DNA from: Porticoccus litoralis
Lineage (GTDB): Bacteria; Pseudomonadota; Gammaproteobacteria; Pseudomonadales; Porticoccaceae
Direction: 5' to 3'
Assembly (NCBI RefSeq): GCF_030676955.1
Contig: NZ_JAUUUU010000003.1
Location: forward strand, 307,444 to 371,443
DNA: 64,000 nt
Shown here piece after piece: positions 17,130 through 27,089 of the stretch. The first letter of the stretch is position 1, and the number at the start of each line of letters is the position of its first letter. A model generated the notes under the pieces. The model made no database searches. It was given only the letters and a program-made list of their open reading frames with translations, and was not told the origin of the DNA. Position numbers and translations under genes: made by a program.

Positions 17130-18184
17130 AAATGCCTCGTTGGGCAAAAAAATGGTCACGCAAGGTGTCGGATGTGGGTGATGCACTGGTAGATGATTAC
17201 ACCGGTCCCCATAACCCCCTCTGGGTGCGTGCGAGCGTGACGGTGGTGTTGGTTTATTTGCTGACCATTCTGATCCTATGCTGGTATTGGGATAAAGAAC
17301 CGGCGTTGTTTGACGTTGCGGAAAATGCTCAGTCCCGTGCCACAGCGCAAGTCGTGGGTGGTGTTTCCACCGCGACACTGATCGGTATTGTGGATACTCT
17401 GCTTACAAAGCGTGGCGGTTATCTCAGTAATGATATTGCGCCACCGGGAATGCTGATGGATAACATTCCCAATTGGGAATACGGTGTGGTGATTCAGGTG
17501 CGGGATTTTAACAAGGCCCTGCGCGAGGCGTTTAGCCGCTCTTTATCCCAGTCCACCGAAGATGGAGATCTCGCATTGGCGGAATCCAGATTCAATTTTG
17601 ACCACAATAGCTGGATTGTGCCTGCCACGGAATCCGAATACCGGGAGGGCATGCAGTACCTGGAAAGCTATCTGAAGCGCCTTAGTGACAGAGCCCAGTA
17701 CGATGCACAATTCTACGCCCGGGCGGATAACTTGCGGTATTGGCTGGGCACAGTGGAAACTCGGTTGGGTAGCTTGTCTCAGCGTTTGAGCGCCAGTGTC
17801 GGGCAGCGGCGTATCAATACTGACCTGGCGGGTGAGGCCGCGAGTCAGCAGTCCACCAATACGCCGGGTGAGCTGGTGGTAAAAACGCCTTGGTTGGAAC
17901 TGGACGATGTATTCTATGAGGCTCGAGGTAGTACCTGGGCGCTCATCCAGCTGTTAAAGGCCATCGAAATCGATTTTGATGAGATTCTGCGTAAGAAAAA
18001 TGCGCGGGTCAGCTTGCAACAGATTATCCGGGAGCTGGAGGGTACACAGCAGGCGGTATTTCCGGTCATACTGAACGGCGGTGGGTTAGGGCTGCTGGCC
18101 AATCACTCGCTAGTGATGGCCTCTTACATCAGTCGTGCCAATGCGGCCATTATTGACCTGAGGGAATTGCTAGCCCAGGGCTAG
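17126..18184 (+). CDS. DUF2333 family inner-membrane protein
   Basis: This 352-residue protein has one strong membrane segment near residues 36-54 (SVTVVLVYLLTILILCWYW) after a basic, cytoplasmic N-terminus. The remainder would be periplasmic and is mostly predicted helical, with a Gly-rich stretch near the end (VILNGGGLGLL). It matches the DUF2333 family of Pseudomonas-type bacteria; no function is established that I know. It overlaps the copper chaperone gene by four bases, which suggests a role in copper or envelope metal handling, but that is inference from position only. Confidence 0.78.
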   Translation: MKMPRWAKKWSRKVSDVGDALVDDYTGPHNPLWVRASVTVVLVYLLTILILCWYWDKEPALFDVAENAQSRATAQVVGGVSTATLIGIVDTLLTKRGGYLSNDIAPPGMLMDNIPNWEYGVVIQVRDFNKALREAFSRSLSQSTEDGDLALAESRFNFDHNSWIVPATESEYREGMQYLESYLKRLSDRAQYDAQFYARADNLRYWLGTVETRLGSLSQRLSASVGQRRINTDLAGEAASQQSTNTPGELVVKTPWLELDDVFYEARGSTWALIQLLKAIEIDFDEILRKKNARVSLQQIIRELEGTQQAVFPVILNGGGLGLLANHSLVMASYISRANAAIIDLRELLAQG

Positions 18185-18231
18185 CATGGTTGAAAGGTGG
18201 CAACAGGAATGCCAAATAGGGGGAACAAGCG

Positions 18232-20745
18232 GTGGCTCAGACGATGAACACAGATATTCCCTCCAGCGTAAAGCTGGTGCCGGCGGCTGACTATGACTTG
18301 CTTCTGGCCGTTCTGGAGCACCAGGAACTAGGCATCATGCTATTGGATTCACGCTTGCGGATCCGCTTTTGGAACCAGTGGCTCGCCGACTGGACCGGGA
18401 TGCCGGCAATGGATGTGGCAGACCGGGCATTTGATGGCCTTTTCCCCAGCCTGGTTGGTACTGCCTTTGCAATCGCTGTTGATGATGCTCTATTTCAGGG
18501 TAGGGATACCAGGTGGGATCAGCAGCGTGACCCGGGTCACCTGGACAGTGTGGAAGTGTTGATGTCGGGGGGGCCCCGTCAGATGCCACTGCACCGTATT
18601 CAGTTCACCGCAGTGGCTATTCCTGACATTGGTGACTGCTGCTTGGTGCAGATTGATGAAGCGCCGTTTAACAGTGTGGCCTCAGCTCCGGTTCAGCACG
18701 ACAGGGCTTCTCCGCAATTGGAGGCTGAACGTTGCCCAGCCTACATGGAAACATCGCGCACGCCCATGTTGGTGGTGGACAATCAGAGCCTGATTCTTGA
18801 TGCCAATGATGCCCTGCAGTCACTGTTTGGTTTTAGTCTGGAACAACTTCAGAATCGTCCGCTGAGGGTGCTGTTGCCCGGGCTGGATACAGATAGTAGT
18901 GATATCAGGCAGGCCCTGGAAGGCTCTGATGATGCTGAGGATGTTTTTGTCCTGGAGGGTGCCACTGCCAGCGGTGAAAGTATAACCCTGAGTGCCACAT
19001 GCTTTCAGTCGGCAGCCAAGCGAGAAGGCTGGGTGGTGCTGTTTCGAGATGTCACGCTAGACTCGGCAAACCTGGAGGCGTTATTTCACCAGCGCAAGCT
19101 GATCAGCACTGTTTTTTCGCAGGTGGTGGACGGTATTTTATTGACAGATCGTCATGGCCTTGTAGAGCACCTAAACCCGATCGGTATGGAGCTGTTGGGT
19201 TTTCATGATCCACAGCCCAACCGTTATGTGGATGAACTGCTACCGCTAGTGAATGAGGCCGGTGAAGTGGTGGAGTCGCCCTGCCTGAGTGCGCTGGCAA
19301 GGGGAAAGGCGGTTTCGGTTCCGGAAAACACATTATTAAAAGTGCCCGGCCAGGAACCTCTGCAGATTGTGGCGACGGCGACACCTCTGCGTAATCGGCT
19401 CAATGATATTTCCGGCACCGTGCTGGTGTTTCGCTCCATCAGTGAGGCGCGTCGTGTTTCCACACGACTCACCTGGCAGGCCACCCATGATCCGTTGACT
19501 CAGTTGGCGAACCGCCGGCTTCTGGAAAATGAGATTCTAAAATCCATTGACGATGCGCATTCGGCTGAGCATACCCATACGCTGCTATACATCGACTTGT
19601 ATAACTTCTCGGTCATCAATGATACCTGTGGTCACAATGCCGGTGACGAGTTGCTCTGCCAGTTTGCACGCATGCTTGAGAAGCAGGCGGAGCCAAGGGA
19701 TGTGGTTGCCCGCATTGGCAATGACGAGTTTGCCTTGCTGCTCAACCAGCGCACGGTGGAGGAAAGCCGTGAGGTGGCAGAGCAGTTGCTGTGGCAGATC
19801 AAGGAATTCAGTTTTCCTTGGGGAGAGCGGCGCCTGAAAGTCGGCGCCAGTATTGGCGCTAAGGTGATTGACCGCAGTACCACTTCTGAAATTGATGTGC
19901 TGGTGGCGGCGGGGACCTCCTGCGCCACGGCCAAGGAGTCGGGGCGCAACCGCATTCACTTCAATTACCGCAGTGTTGAGGTGGCCCAGCGCCAAAGTGT
20001 TGCGGAGTGGATTCCAATTATTACCGATGCGCTGGAGGAGGACCGCTTTGTTCTCTATTGCCAGCCCATTGTGCCTGTGACCGAAAGCCGGGCCAGCAAG
20101 GTGCGGCATTATGAAGTGTTGGTGAGAATGGTGGATCGCCAGGGCGAGATTGTCCCGCCCGGTAAATTTATTCCAGTGGCGGAGCACTACGGATTGATCG
20201 AGGATATTGACCGCTGGGTCCTGAACCGTATCTTTGACCACCTGCAGTATCATCCGAACAAAGAACAGCGGTTTGCCGTCAACCTCTCGGGTAACACTAT
20301 CAGTGACGAAGGGTTGAAGGACTTTATCATCAACAAGTTTAAGTCCACGGGGGTCAGTCCCCAACGACTGCAGTTTGAGGTGACGGAAACTGCGGCAATA
20401 CGCCATTTTGATCGCGCTATGGACTTCATTAACGCGCTCAAAGATCTCGGCTGTTATTTTTCCCTGGACGACTTTGGCAGCGGCCTGTCATCCCTCGGCT
20501 ACCTCAAGGAGTTGCCCGTCGATTACCTGAAAATTGATGGCAGCTTTATCCGCAATATGGAGTTGAATGAAGTTGATTACTCCATGGTCAGCACCATTAA
20601 TCACCTCGGACATATCATGGGTATTTCCACCATTGCCGAATGTGTCGAGAACAGCAGCCAGCTCTCCATGCTTCAGGAGATCGGCGTCGATTATGCGCAG
20701 GGCTTCCTGATTGCCCGCCCCATGCCCCTCGATAATCTGGGTTAA
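18232..20745 (+). CDS. PAS-PAS-PAS-GGDEF-EAL cyclic-di-GMP protein
   Basis: This 837-residue cytoplasmic signalling protein has three PAS-like segments (about 20-140, 175-285 and 290-410), then GGDEF (about 420-575) and EAL (about 590-835). There is no membrane segment. The GGDEF motif reads GNDEF (496-500), and the upstream DLYNFSVIND differs from the usual DLDHFK. Cyclase activity is therefore doubtful, though GTP binding is possible. The EAL domain reads EVL at 628-630 and keeps DDFG (746-749) and the NLSG motif, so phosphodiesterase activity is likely. The start is GTG at 18232 with AGGGGG upstream. It is convergent with a PfkB kinase gene, overlapping by four bases. The PAS ligands are unknown. 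Confidence 0.9.
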   Translation: MAQTMNTDIPSSVKLVPAADYDLLLAVLEHQELGIMLLDSRLRIRFWNQWLADWTGMPAMDVADRAFDGLFPSLVGTAFAIAVDDALFQGRDTRWDQQRDPGHLDSVEVLMSGGPRQMPLHRIQFTAVAIPDIGDCCLVQIDEAPFNSVASAPVQHDRASPQLEAERCPAYMETSRTPMLVVDNQSLILDANDALQSLFGFSLEQLQNRPLRVLLPGLDTDSSDIRQALEGSDDAEDVFVLEGATASGESITLSATCFQSAAKREGWVVLFRDVTLDSANLEALFHQRKLISTVFSQVVDGILLTDRHGLVEHLNPIGMELLGFHDPQPNRYVDELLPLVNEAGEVVESPCLSALARGKAVSVPENTLLKVPGQEPLQIVATATPLRNRLNDISGTVLVFRSISEARRVSTRLTWQATHDPLTQLANRRLLENEILKSIDDAHSAEHTHTLLYIDLYNFSVINDTCGHNAGDELLCQFARMLEKQAEPRDVVARIGNDEFALLLNQRTVEESREVAEQLLWQIKEFSFPWGERRLKVGASIGAKVIDRSTTSEIDVLVAAGTSCATAKESGRNRIHFNYRSVEVAQRQSVAEWIPIITDALEEDRFVLYCQPIVPVTESRASKVRHYEVLVRMVDRQGEIVPPGKFIPVAEHYGLIEDIDRWVLNRIFDHLQYHPNKEQRFAVNLSGNTISDEGLKDFIINKFKSTGVSPQRLQFEVTETAAIRHFDRAMDFINALKDLGCYFSLDDFGSGLSSLGYLKELPVDYLKIDGSFIRNMELNEVDYSMVSTINHLGHIMGISTIAECVENSSQLSMLQEIGVDYAQGFLIARPMPLDNLG

Positions 20746-21770
20746 TGACTGGTAGGCAGCGTGCTCTCGAAGGCGCTCAGTATTTCCGGGTAAGCATTCA
20801 GATCCAATCTTGGCCCAAACTGGCTGACAATGTTGGCCGAAGCGAGGCTGGCTAGTTGCCCCGCCATGGGGTAATCCAGACCGTGGGTGATGCCATAAAG
20901 AAAGGCACCGGCAAACATGTCGCCGGCACCATTGGTGTCAACAGCGGTAACGGCATGGGGCGGGATGCGGTAGAACTCATTGCCATCACAAACCAGTGCG
21001 CCTTCGGCACCTAGCGTTACGGCGAAACTGTTGCTGATCTCAAGTAATTGCCTGGCGGCACTGTCTATATCATCACAACCGGTCCAGCCCAGCGCTTCTG
21101 CCTGATTGCAGAACAGTAGGTCGACACGCCGTCCGATCATCTGCTGCAGTCCGTCCTTGAAATAGGTGACCATGCCCGGGTCGGAAAGGCTCAGAGAGGT
21201 TTTCACGCCATGTTGTTCAGCAATCTCTCTGGCGCGTATGGCAGCCTGACGCCCACTGTCCGAGGTGACCAGGTACCCTTCCAGATAGAGATATTCAGAA
21301 TTGGCAATGGCCTCCGGGTGTAACTCCTGTTCAGATACGGTTTCGCTGACACCGAGGTAGGTGTTCATGGAACGTTCCGCATCCGGTGTGATCAATACCA
21401 GGCACTTGCCGGTAATACCGTCGGCGAGTTTGCCATTATGGTGGTAGTCTACGCCCGCATCCGCCAGGTCATCGAGGTAAAAGCGGCCATGTTCATCATC
21501 GGCCACCTTGCAGGAATAGAAGGCTTTGCCCCCGAAGCTGCTGACCGCAATGATGGTGTTGGCAGCAGAGCCACCGCTGGCCCTTTTGGAGGCGGTGAGG
21601 TGATCCGAGAGGTGTTCAAGCAGTTCATGATGACGCTGTTCGTCCACCAGTGTCATCAATCCCTTGTCGACCTGTAGCTTTTGCAAATCCTGGTCTGTGA
21701 CTTCAATTTCGGTATCAACCAGGGCAGCACCCAGGCCATAAACATGGTATTTGGTCATCGTAAAAGGCAT
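20742..21770 (-). CDS. PfkB-family carbohydrate/nucleoside kinase (adenosine-kinase-like)
   Basis: This 342-residue ribokinase-fold enzyme has the N-terminal substrate motif GGSAANTIIAVSSFGG and the C-terminal signature DTNGAGDMFAGAFL with the catalytic Asp. Sequence style and length resemble adenosine kinase-like PfkB proteins common next to envelope genes in Pseudomonas relatives. The true substrate (ribose, adenosine, inosine or another sugar) cannot be fixed. The start at 21770 lacks a clear ribosome site; ATG at 21758 (MTKYHVYGLG) is an equally good choice. It is divergent from mrcB. Confidence 0.85.
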   Translation of the reverse strand: MPFTMTKYHVYGLGAALVDTEIEVTDQDLQKLQVDKGLMTLVDEQRHHELLEHLSDHLTASKRASGGSAANTIIAVSSFGGKAFYSCKVADDEHGRFYLDDLADAGVDYHHNGKLADGITGKCLVLITPDAERSMNTYLGVSETVSEQELHPEAIANSEYLYLEGYLVTSDSGRQAAIRAREIAEQHGVKTSLSLSDPGMVTYFKDGLQQMIGRRVDLLFCNQAEALGWTGCDDIDSAARQLLEISNSFAVTLGAEGALVCDGNEFYRIPPHAVTAVDTNGAGDMFAGAFLYGITHGLDYPMAGQLASLASANIVSQFGPRLDLNAYPEILSAFESTLPTSH

Positions 21771-21868
21771 TTATGAAAAGGAATGAGGGGGCTATTATGC
21801 CCGGCGCCCTGTCAGAGTAAAGAAGGGGTTCAGGCCTATAGTATTGCTGAATCCCCAAGGAGAGTTTT

Positions 21869-24193
21869 TTGGCGAGAAAGACGAGAAAAAAGAAACCGCG
21901 TACCCGGAGTAGATCTTCCCAGGGTCGCCGTTGGTTGTGGCGGTTATTGCTGCTTGGCCTGGTGGTTTCGTTGCTGGCGCTGCTGGTGCTTGACGCTGTG
22001 GTGTACCAGAAGTTTTCCGGCAAGAAATGGTCGTTGCCTTCCCATGTTTACAGCCGTGCTCTGGAGCTATATCAGGGGCAGTCTTTGGGGCGGGAACAAT
22101 TGCAGTGGGAGTTGGGCAACCTGGGTTACCACCGGGTTTCAGCTGCAAAAAAACCGGGGGAATACAGTGTCTCCAGCAATCGTGTGGAACTTTATTCCCG
22201 GGGATTTGAGTTCTGGGATGGCTCAGAGCCTGCACGCCTGATGCGGGTTGCTTTCCAGGGCGACAGTGTGCTCGGCTTGACGGACAGCCGCGGGGCACAG
22301 CTACCGCTGGCCCGGCTGGAGCCGACGGTCATCGGCGGTATTTACCCCGCGCACAAGGAAGATCGTGAGCTGGTCAAACTGGAGCAGCTTCCCCCCTCGC
22401 TGGCGGATGGGCTTATCGCGGTTGAAGACCAGCGTTTTTACCAGCACCACGGTTTGTCTTTTCGGGGGGTGGCCCGTGCCATGGTGGCAAACCTCAAAGA
22501 AGGGCGCCTTGCCCAGGGGGGCAGCACGCTTACCCAGCAGCTAGTGAAAAACTTTTATCTCAACCAGCAGCGGACCCTGTCGCGCAAATTGCTGGAAGCC
22601 CTGATGGCCGTCATGCTGGAAATGCATTTCAGCAAGCAGGAAATTCTTGAAACCTATATTAATGAAGTTTACCTGGGCCAGGCAGGCGACCGGGCGGTGC
22701 ACGGTTTTGGTCTCGCCAGTCGGCATTACTTCCAGCGATCCGTTGAAGAGCTCGAGCTGCAGCAGGTAGCGCTGCTGGTTGGGATGGTTAAAGGGGCTTC
22801 CTATTACAACCCGTGGCGCCAGCCGGAGCGGGCCCTGCAACGCCGCAACCTGGTGCTGACACTGATGGCGGAGCAGGGTGTGATTACACCGGATGCGGCG
22901 CGTCGGGCTCAGCAGAAACCACTGGGGGTGTTGCCCCAGCAGCAGGGGCGTGGAGGCCGCTGGCAGTATCCGGCGTTTTTGGATCTAGTGAAAAGGCGGC
23001 TGCGTGAGCAGTACGACGAAGAAGACCTTCAGACAGAGGGGTTGCGGATCTTCACCCGTTTCGATCCGCAAGTGCAGCGCAAGCTTGAGGCCCGAGTGGC
23101 CAGCCGGATTGATAATCTGGAGCAGGGGTATCGGATTGAAACCGGAAAACTACAGGGTGCTGCCGTCGTTGTCCGGGTTGGCTCCGGAGAGGTGGTGGCC
23201 ATGGCCGGAGATCGCCAGGCGGGGTATGCAGGTTTTAATCGGGCCCTGGACGCCCGGCGTCAGATTGGTTCGACGGTAAAGCCTGCCGTGTATTTGGCGG
23301 CTCTGGAAAGGCCGTCACAATATACGCTGGCCTCCCTGATCGATGACTCTCCCCTTGCCGTAAAGGCGAAGGATGGTGATGTCTGGGAGCCCCGCAATTT
23401 TGGTCGCGAAAGTCATGGCCCGGTGCCCCTCTATGAGGCTCTGGGTCAGTCCTATAACCAGGCGGCAGCGCGCCTGGGGCTGGAGTTGGGTGTCGACAAA
23501 GTCGTGGATGCGTTGCAGCGGCTGGGTTACGAAGGGCATCTTCCACCCCTGCCATCGTTGATGCTGGGTGCGGTATCCATGTCTCCGGTTGAGGTGGCAC
23601 AGCTTTATCACACCATTGCCGCCAATGGATTTTATACTCCCTTGCGCGCCATTGACTCGGTATTTACCTCTACCAATACGCCTCTGCAGCGTTACCCCTT
23701 TGAGAGTGAACAGCGTTTTGACCCCCGTGCAATGCACCTGCTGCACTATGCCATGCAGGTCGTATTGCGGGAGGGAACCGGGAAAAGTGCCTACCGGCGA
23801 CTACCCGAGTCGTTGGTGTTGGCGGGCAAAACCGGCACCACCAACGATCAGAGGGACAGCTGGTTTGCCGGTTTCAGTGGAAATTATTTAAGTGTGGTGT
23901 GGCTCGGGCGTGATGACAATGGAAAAACACCCCTCACCGGTGGTACTGGTGCTCTGCAGTTGTGGACGGATATCATGGCCAGCCTGGATAACCGTTCTAT
24001 GGTGTTTAACCAGCCGGATGGTGTCAGTTACTATTGGGTCGAGCCCGCAAATGGTTTGTTGAGTCGCGAAGGTTGCGCGGGTGCCCGATATCTTCCATTT
24101 ATAGATGGCAGTGAGCCGCGTCAGCAGAGTGGCTGTCGCCCGGACACGCTTGAGGGAGTTATAGATTGGTTCAAGGGTAAATTCGGATGGTGA
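21869..24193 (+). CDS. mrcB: Penicillin-binding protein 1B (bifunctional peptidoglycan synthase)
   Basis: This class A PBP polymerises and crosslinks peptidoglycan in the periplasm. The 774-residue protein has a very basic cytoplasmic tail, one membrane anchor (about 24-46), and a UB2H-like region. The glycosyltransferase carries catalytic Glu186 in VEDQRFYQHHG and QGGSTLTQQLVKNFYL. The transpeptidase carries Ser468 in GSTVKP, SYNQAA, and KTGTT at 654. The start is TTG at 21869 with AAGGAGAG a few bases upstream; TTG starts lower initiation. The last codons overlap the next gene, a lipoprotein that is probably its activator. Confidence 0.95.
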   Translation: MARKTRKKKPRTRSRSSQGRRWLWRLLLLGLVVSLLALLVLDAVVYQKFSGKKWSLPSHVYSRALELYQGQSLGREQLQWELGNLGYHRVSAAKKPGEYSVSSNRVELYSRGFEFWDGSEPARLMRVAFQGDSVLGLTDSRGAQLPLARLEPTVIGGIYPAHKEDRELVKLEQLPPSLADGLIAVEDQRFYQHHGLSFRGVARAMVANLKEGRLAQGGSTLTQQLVKNFYLNQQRTLSRKLLEALMAVMLEMHFSKQEILETYINEVYLGQAGDRAVHGFGLASRHYFQRSVEELELQQVALLVGMVKGASYYNPWRQPERALQRRNLVLTLMAEQGVITPDAARRAQQKPLGVLPQQQGRGGRWQYPAFLDLVKRRLREQYDEEDLQTEGLRIFTRFDPQVQRKLEARVASRIDNLEQGYRIETGKLQGAAVVVRVGSGEVVAMAGDRQAGYAGFNRALDARRQIGSTVKPAVYLAALERPSQYTLASLIDDSPLAVKAKDGDVWEPRNFGRESHGPVPLYEALGQSYNQAAARLGLELGVDKVVDALQRLGYEGHLPPLPSLMLGAVSMSPVEVAQLYHTIAANGFYTPLRAIDSVFTSTNTPLQRYPFESEQRFDPRAMHLLHYAMQVVLREGTGKSAYRRLPESLVLAGKTGTTNDQRDSWFAGFSGNYLSVVWLGRDDNGKTPLTGGTGALQLWTDIMASLDNRSMVFNQPDGVSYYWVEPANGLLSREGCAGARYLPFIDGSEPRQQSGCRPDTLEGVIDWFKGKFGW

Positions 24194-24684
24194 TTAACGG
24201 ACGGCTTTTTCTAGCCATTCTGCTGTGTAGTTTGCTGGCAGGTTGTGCGCAGGTATATGTGCCGGTCAGTGAATCCAAGTCGCCGCCCAGTAACTTGCCC
24301 AGCACTTTTCCGCCACCGGAAACCCAGGCGCCTCCGGCCTCACCCCCTGTGGCGACAGAGTCAGAGCCAGCGAAACGCATTGAGCCAACAACCTCCAGTG
24401 CTCCGGTCAAGGGCAACAGTGCAGTGGCCTCATTGCTGGATGAGGCCTGGCGCCTCAACCGGGCCCGTGAATATGATCGCTCCAACGCGGTGGCAGAGCG
24501 AGCCATGCGTATCGACCATGCCGAGCCGGAAGTTTACTTGGTGATGGCCACTAACTATGTCGCCATGACACAGCTGCAACTGGCCGAGCAGCTGGTGCGC
24601 CAGGGGCTGCCGTTGGCAGGTCAGAAGCCGGGTGTAAAGGCCGAGTTGCAGTCCTTGCTGACGCGGATCAGGAGTGGCTATTAG
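24187..24684 (+). CDS. TPR-containing outer-membrane lipoprotein, LpoP-like PBP1b activator
   Basis: This 165-residue lipoprotein has a lipobox LLAGC with Cys20, then a Pro/Ser-rich flexible linker (about 25-75) and a short TPR-like helical domain (about 80-160). It overlaps the mrcB stop by seven bases, so the two are translationally coupled. In Pseudomonas aeruginosa the PBP1b activator LpoP is a TPR lipoprotein tied to the PBP1b gene. The same organisation here supports that role. Identity with LpoP is inferred from architecture and position, not a measured alignment. Confidence 0.78.
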   Translation: MVINGRLFLAILLCSLLAGCAQVYVPVSESKSPPSNLPSTFPPPETQAPPASPPVATESEPAKRIEPTTSSAPVKGNSAVASLLDEAWRLNRAREYDRSNAVAERAMRIDHAEPEVYLVMATNYVAMTQLQLAEQLVRQGLPLAGQKPGVKAELQSLLTRIRSGY

Positions 24685-24809
24685 CAAGTGAGTGGCTGGT
24701 TGTCGGATGGCTTGTCATAGCACTTGTAATTCTGTGGAATTCGTCACACTATGCATTTTTATTTCTTCAAATGCAGTCTTATTTTCAAGGCTGGGGGTGC
24801 GACGGGTAA

Positions 24810-27089
24810 ATGAGCAATTGGCATGGACTTTCCGACCGGGGAGTAGCCATGATCCGCGAACTGGTTCTTGAAACGTCGCGGACAGCTTTCAAGACCTTCT
24901 TGCACACCGTTCACGACCGCCTGATTGACTACGCTCAAAAACCCACTGAGGGTGATCAGGGTTTTGAGTTTCTTCATGCTCGTTCGCAGATCAGTGCCCG
25001 CCACAATGAAATTTTACGCATTTTTCTGCGCTCTTTGGATGAAGCTTTTGATCGCTTTGCCGAGCAGGAGCAGAAGGGTGGCATAGGTGCTGTCGATGCC
25101 GGGTCGCCCGCTGGTAAAAATGCCGCAAACATCTCTCTGATGGAGGACGCAGATGTTGAGGAAGACCTGGCTCTTTCCTCCATTCGCAAGCGTGCTGAAG
25201 TGGATAATACGGAATGGCTTTGGGCGTTGGGTCGGCGTATGAGTATGCTGTCTTCACGGCAGATTGACGAAGAATTGCAGTTGCCTTTGGCGCCAGGCAG
25301 CTTTTGCCAGGCGATCAAGCAGTCCATGGCCGTCGCCATGATTCCGTTGCAGGCCAAGCTGGTGATCTACAAGCTGTTTGAACGGCAGTTTATACCGGGG
25401 CTCAGTGAGCTGTACCAGCAGGCCAATGCCAAACTGGTGGAGCTTGGCGTTTTGCCACACCTCGATTATGAGGTGGAAAAGGCGAAGTTGGGAGACACGG
25501 GCCGGTTTACTGGGGCGGAACCCAGAAAGCGCACGCAATCTGCCGCGGAAGCCCGAATTCCCGTGTTACAGGATGTGGTGACCACCGGAATACATCCTGT
25601 AGCTGCCCCTTCAAAGGATTTGCCAGCCGGGGAATATCAGAGTCAGCTTCTCGACAGTATCTCCCAATTGCAGCAGCAACTGCTGGCCGCAGCCCCCCAG
25701 CACCGGGTGGCCAGGCCGGGCCAGCCGGTGCAATATACCGAGCGCCAGCTGGTAGAAGCCGCCGTTCAATTACAGCAATTTGACCAGGTGATCGCGGCAG
25801 ATATTCTGGCCGTTGCCAGCCAGATCAAGCCGCTGGATATTGTCCGTGCCAGAGACAACCTGCTACACCAATTACAGCAGATTACCCACGCCGAGGAAGC
25901 GCCGGCACTGGGTGACAAGGACGTGCGTACCATTGAGCTGGTGGGTATGCTGTTTGAATACATCCTCAACGATGAGCAGATACCCGATTGCGTCAAAGCG
26001 CTGTTAAGCTACTTGCACACCCCAATTCTCAAGTTGGCGTTTGTCGAATCCGACTTTTTCCGGCACCAGGAACACCCTGCACGGTTGCTGCTGAATGCCA
26101 TGGCGGACGCCGGGTCCCAGTGGGTTAGCAATGACGGCTCCTGCCAGTTCGATATGCTTGAGCAGATAAGGAAGACAGTGCGCGAAATACTCGGCAGTGA
26201 AGAGTTGGATACGCGGAAACTGGCGGCGCTGTTGATAGCCTTCAACGGTTATGTGCAGAAAGTGGAAATGCGCATACGGCTGTTGGAAAAGCGCGCTATG
26301 GAGCGCGCCCGTGGAGAAGACCGCCTGATCGAGGTGAAGCAGCGAGTCAACCTGGAAATCCACAAGCGCATTGCCGACCGGGAGATACCCTCGGCGATGT
26401 TGCTGTTCCTGCTGCAGCCATGGTCTGATTACATGGCCCACCTGTTGTTGCGCTATAGCGATGACTCTGAACAGTGGCGGCAAGCCCTTGGGCTGGTGGA
26501 AGATATGCTTTGGGGTCTGGAGCTAAGTGGTTCGGCCGGTGAGTGGCTGCGTTGGCGCCAGAATTACCTGTGGATGGAGTCCCTGATTGATAAATGTTTT
26601 GATGTGATCGGTTACGACACAGACAAGGCGTTAAAGCTGAAACGCTCCATTAGTCGTATTTATCAATTGCGTGAACGCAATCTGAAACCGGAAGCGGCCA
26701 CCGAGGATATTCGCAAGCGTCTGGTTCAGATGTCTGAGCGCAGAGCGGGTCAACGTGCCGATATGTCGCACCTGAGCAATCAGGAAAAAACCATTATTGA
26801 AAAGCTGCGCCTGATGGAATTTGGCACCTGGTTTGAGTACAAAAATGGCCGTCGTGAAAAGGTAGCCTGGTTTAATCCTAATAGCCTACAGTTCCTGTTC
26901 GTCGATCAAAGTGGTAAGCGTTCCGGGATGAAAACCGGCAACGAGCTGGCGCGGGCCATCAGCAATGGCGACCTGCGCATGATTGGTGCCAGTGACAAGC
27001 CGCTGGTAGAGCGCTCCATGGAATCCATCTTCACAGACCTTAATGGCCGCGCCCATGCCAGGGCTTCCGGTGCACAACATGTCGGCTGA
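24810..27089 (+). CDS. DUF1631 family protein
   Basis: This 759-residue protein matches the DUF1631 family, large cytoplasmic proteins of unknown function in gamma- and betaproteobacteria. It has no signal peptide or membrane segment. The sequence is mostly helical, with Gln-rich stretches (ISQLQQQLLAAAPQ) and the family-typical C-terminal block YKNGRREKVAWFNPNSLQFLFVD split by variable parts. The end overlaps the start of a PilZ gene by eleven bases, suggesting that the pair responds to cyclic-di-GMP. The ATG at 24810 is the first in-frame choice; another Met follows at residue 14. Confidence 0.82.
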   Translation: MSNWHGLSDRGVAMIRELVLETSRTAFKTFLHTVHDRLIDYAQKPTEGDQGFEFLHARSQISARHNEILRIFLRSLDEAFDRFAEQEQKGGIGAVDAGSPAGKNAANISLMEDADVEEDLALSSIRKRAEVDNTEWLWALGRRMSMLSSRQIDEELQLPLAPGSFCQAIKQSMAVAMIPLQAKLVIYKLFERQFIPGLSELYQQANAKLVELGVLPHLDYEVEKAKLGDTGRFTGAEPRKRTQSAAEARIPVLQDVVTTGIHPVAAPSKDLPAGEYQSQLLDSISQLQQQLLAAAPQHRVARPGQPVQYTERQLVEAAVQLQQFDQVIAADILAVASQIKPLDIVRARDNLLHQLQQITHAEEAPALGDKDVRTIELVGMLFEYILNDEQIPDCVKALLSYLHTPILKLAFVESDFFRHQEHPARLLLNAMADAGSQWVSNDGSCQFDMLEQIRKTVREILGSEELDTRKLAALLIAFNGYVQKVEMRIRLLEKRAMERARGEDRLIEVKQRVNLEIHKRIADREIPSAMLLFLLQPWSDYMAHLLLRYSDDSEQWRQALGLVEDMLWGLELSGSAGEWLRWRQNYLWMESLIDKCFDVIGYDTDKALKLKRSISRIYQLRERNLKPEAATEDIRKRLVQMSERRAGQRADMSHLSNQEKTIIEKLRLMEFGTWFEYKNGRREKVAWFNPNSLQFLFVDQSGKRSGMKTGNELARAISNGDLRMIGASDKPLVERSMESIFTDLNGRAHARASGAQHVG

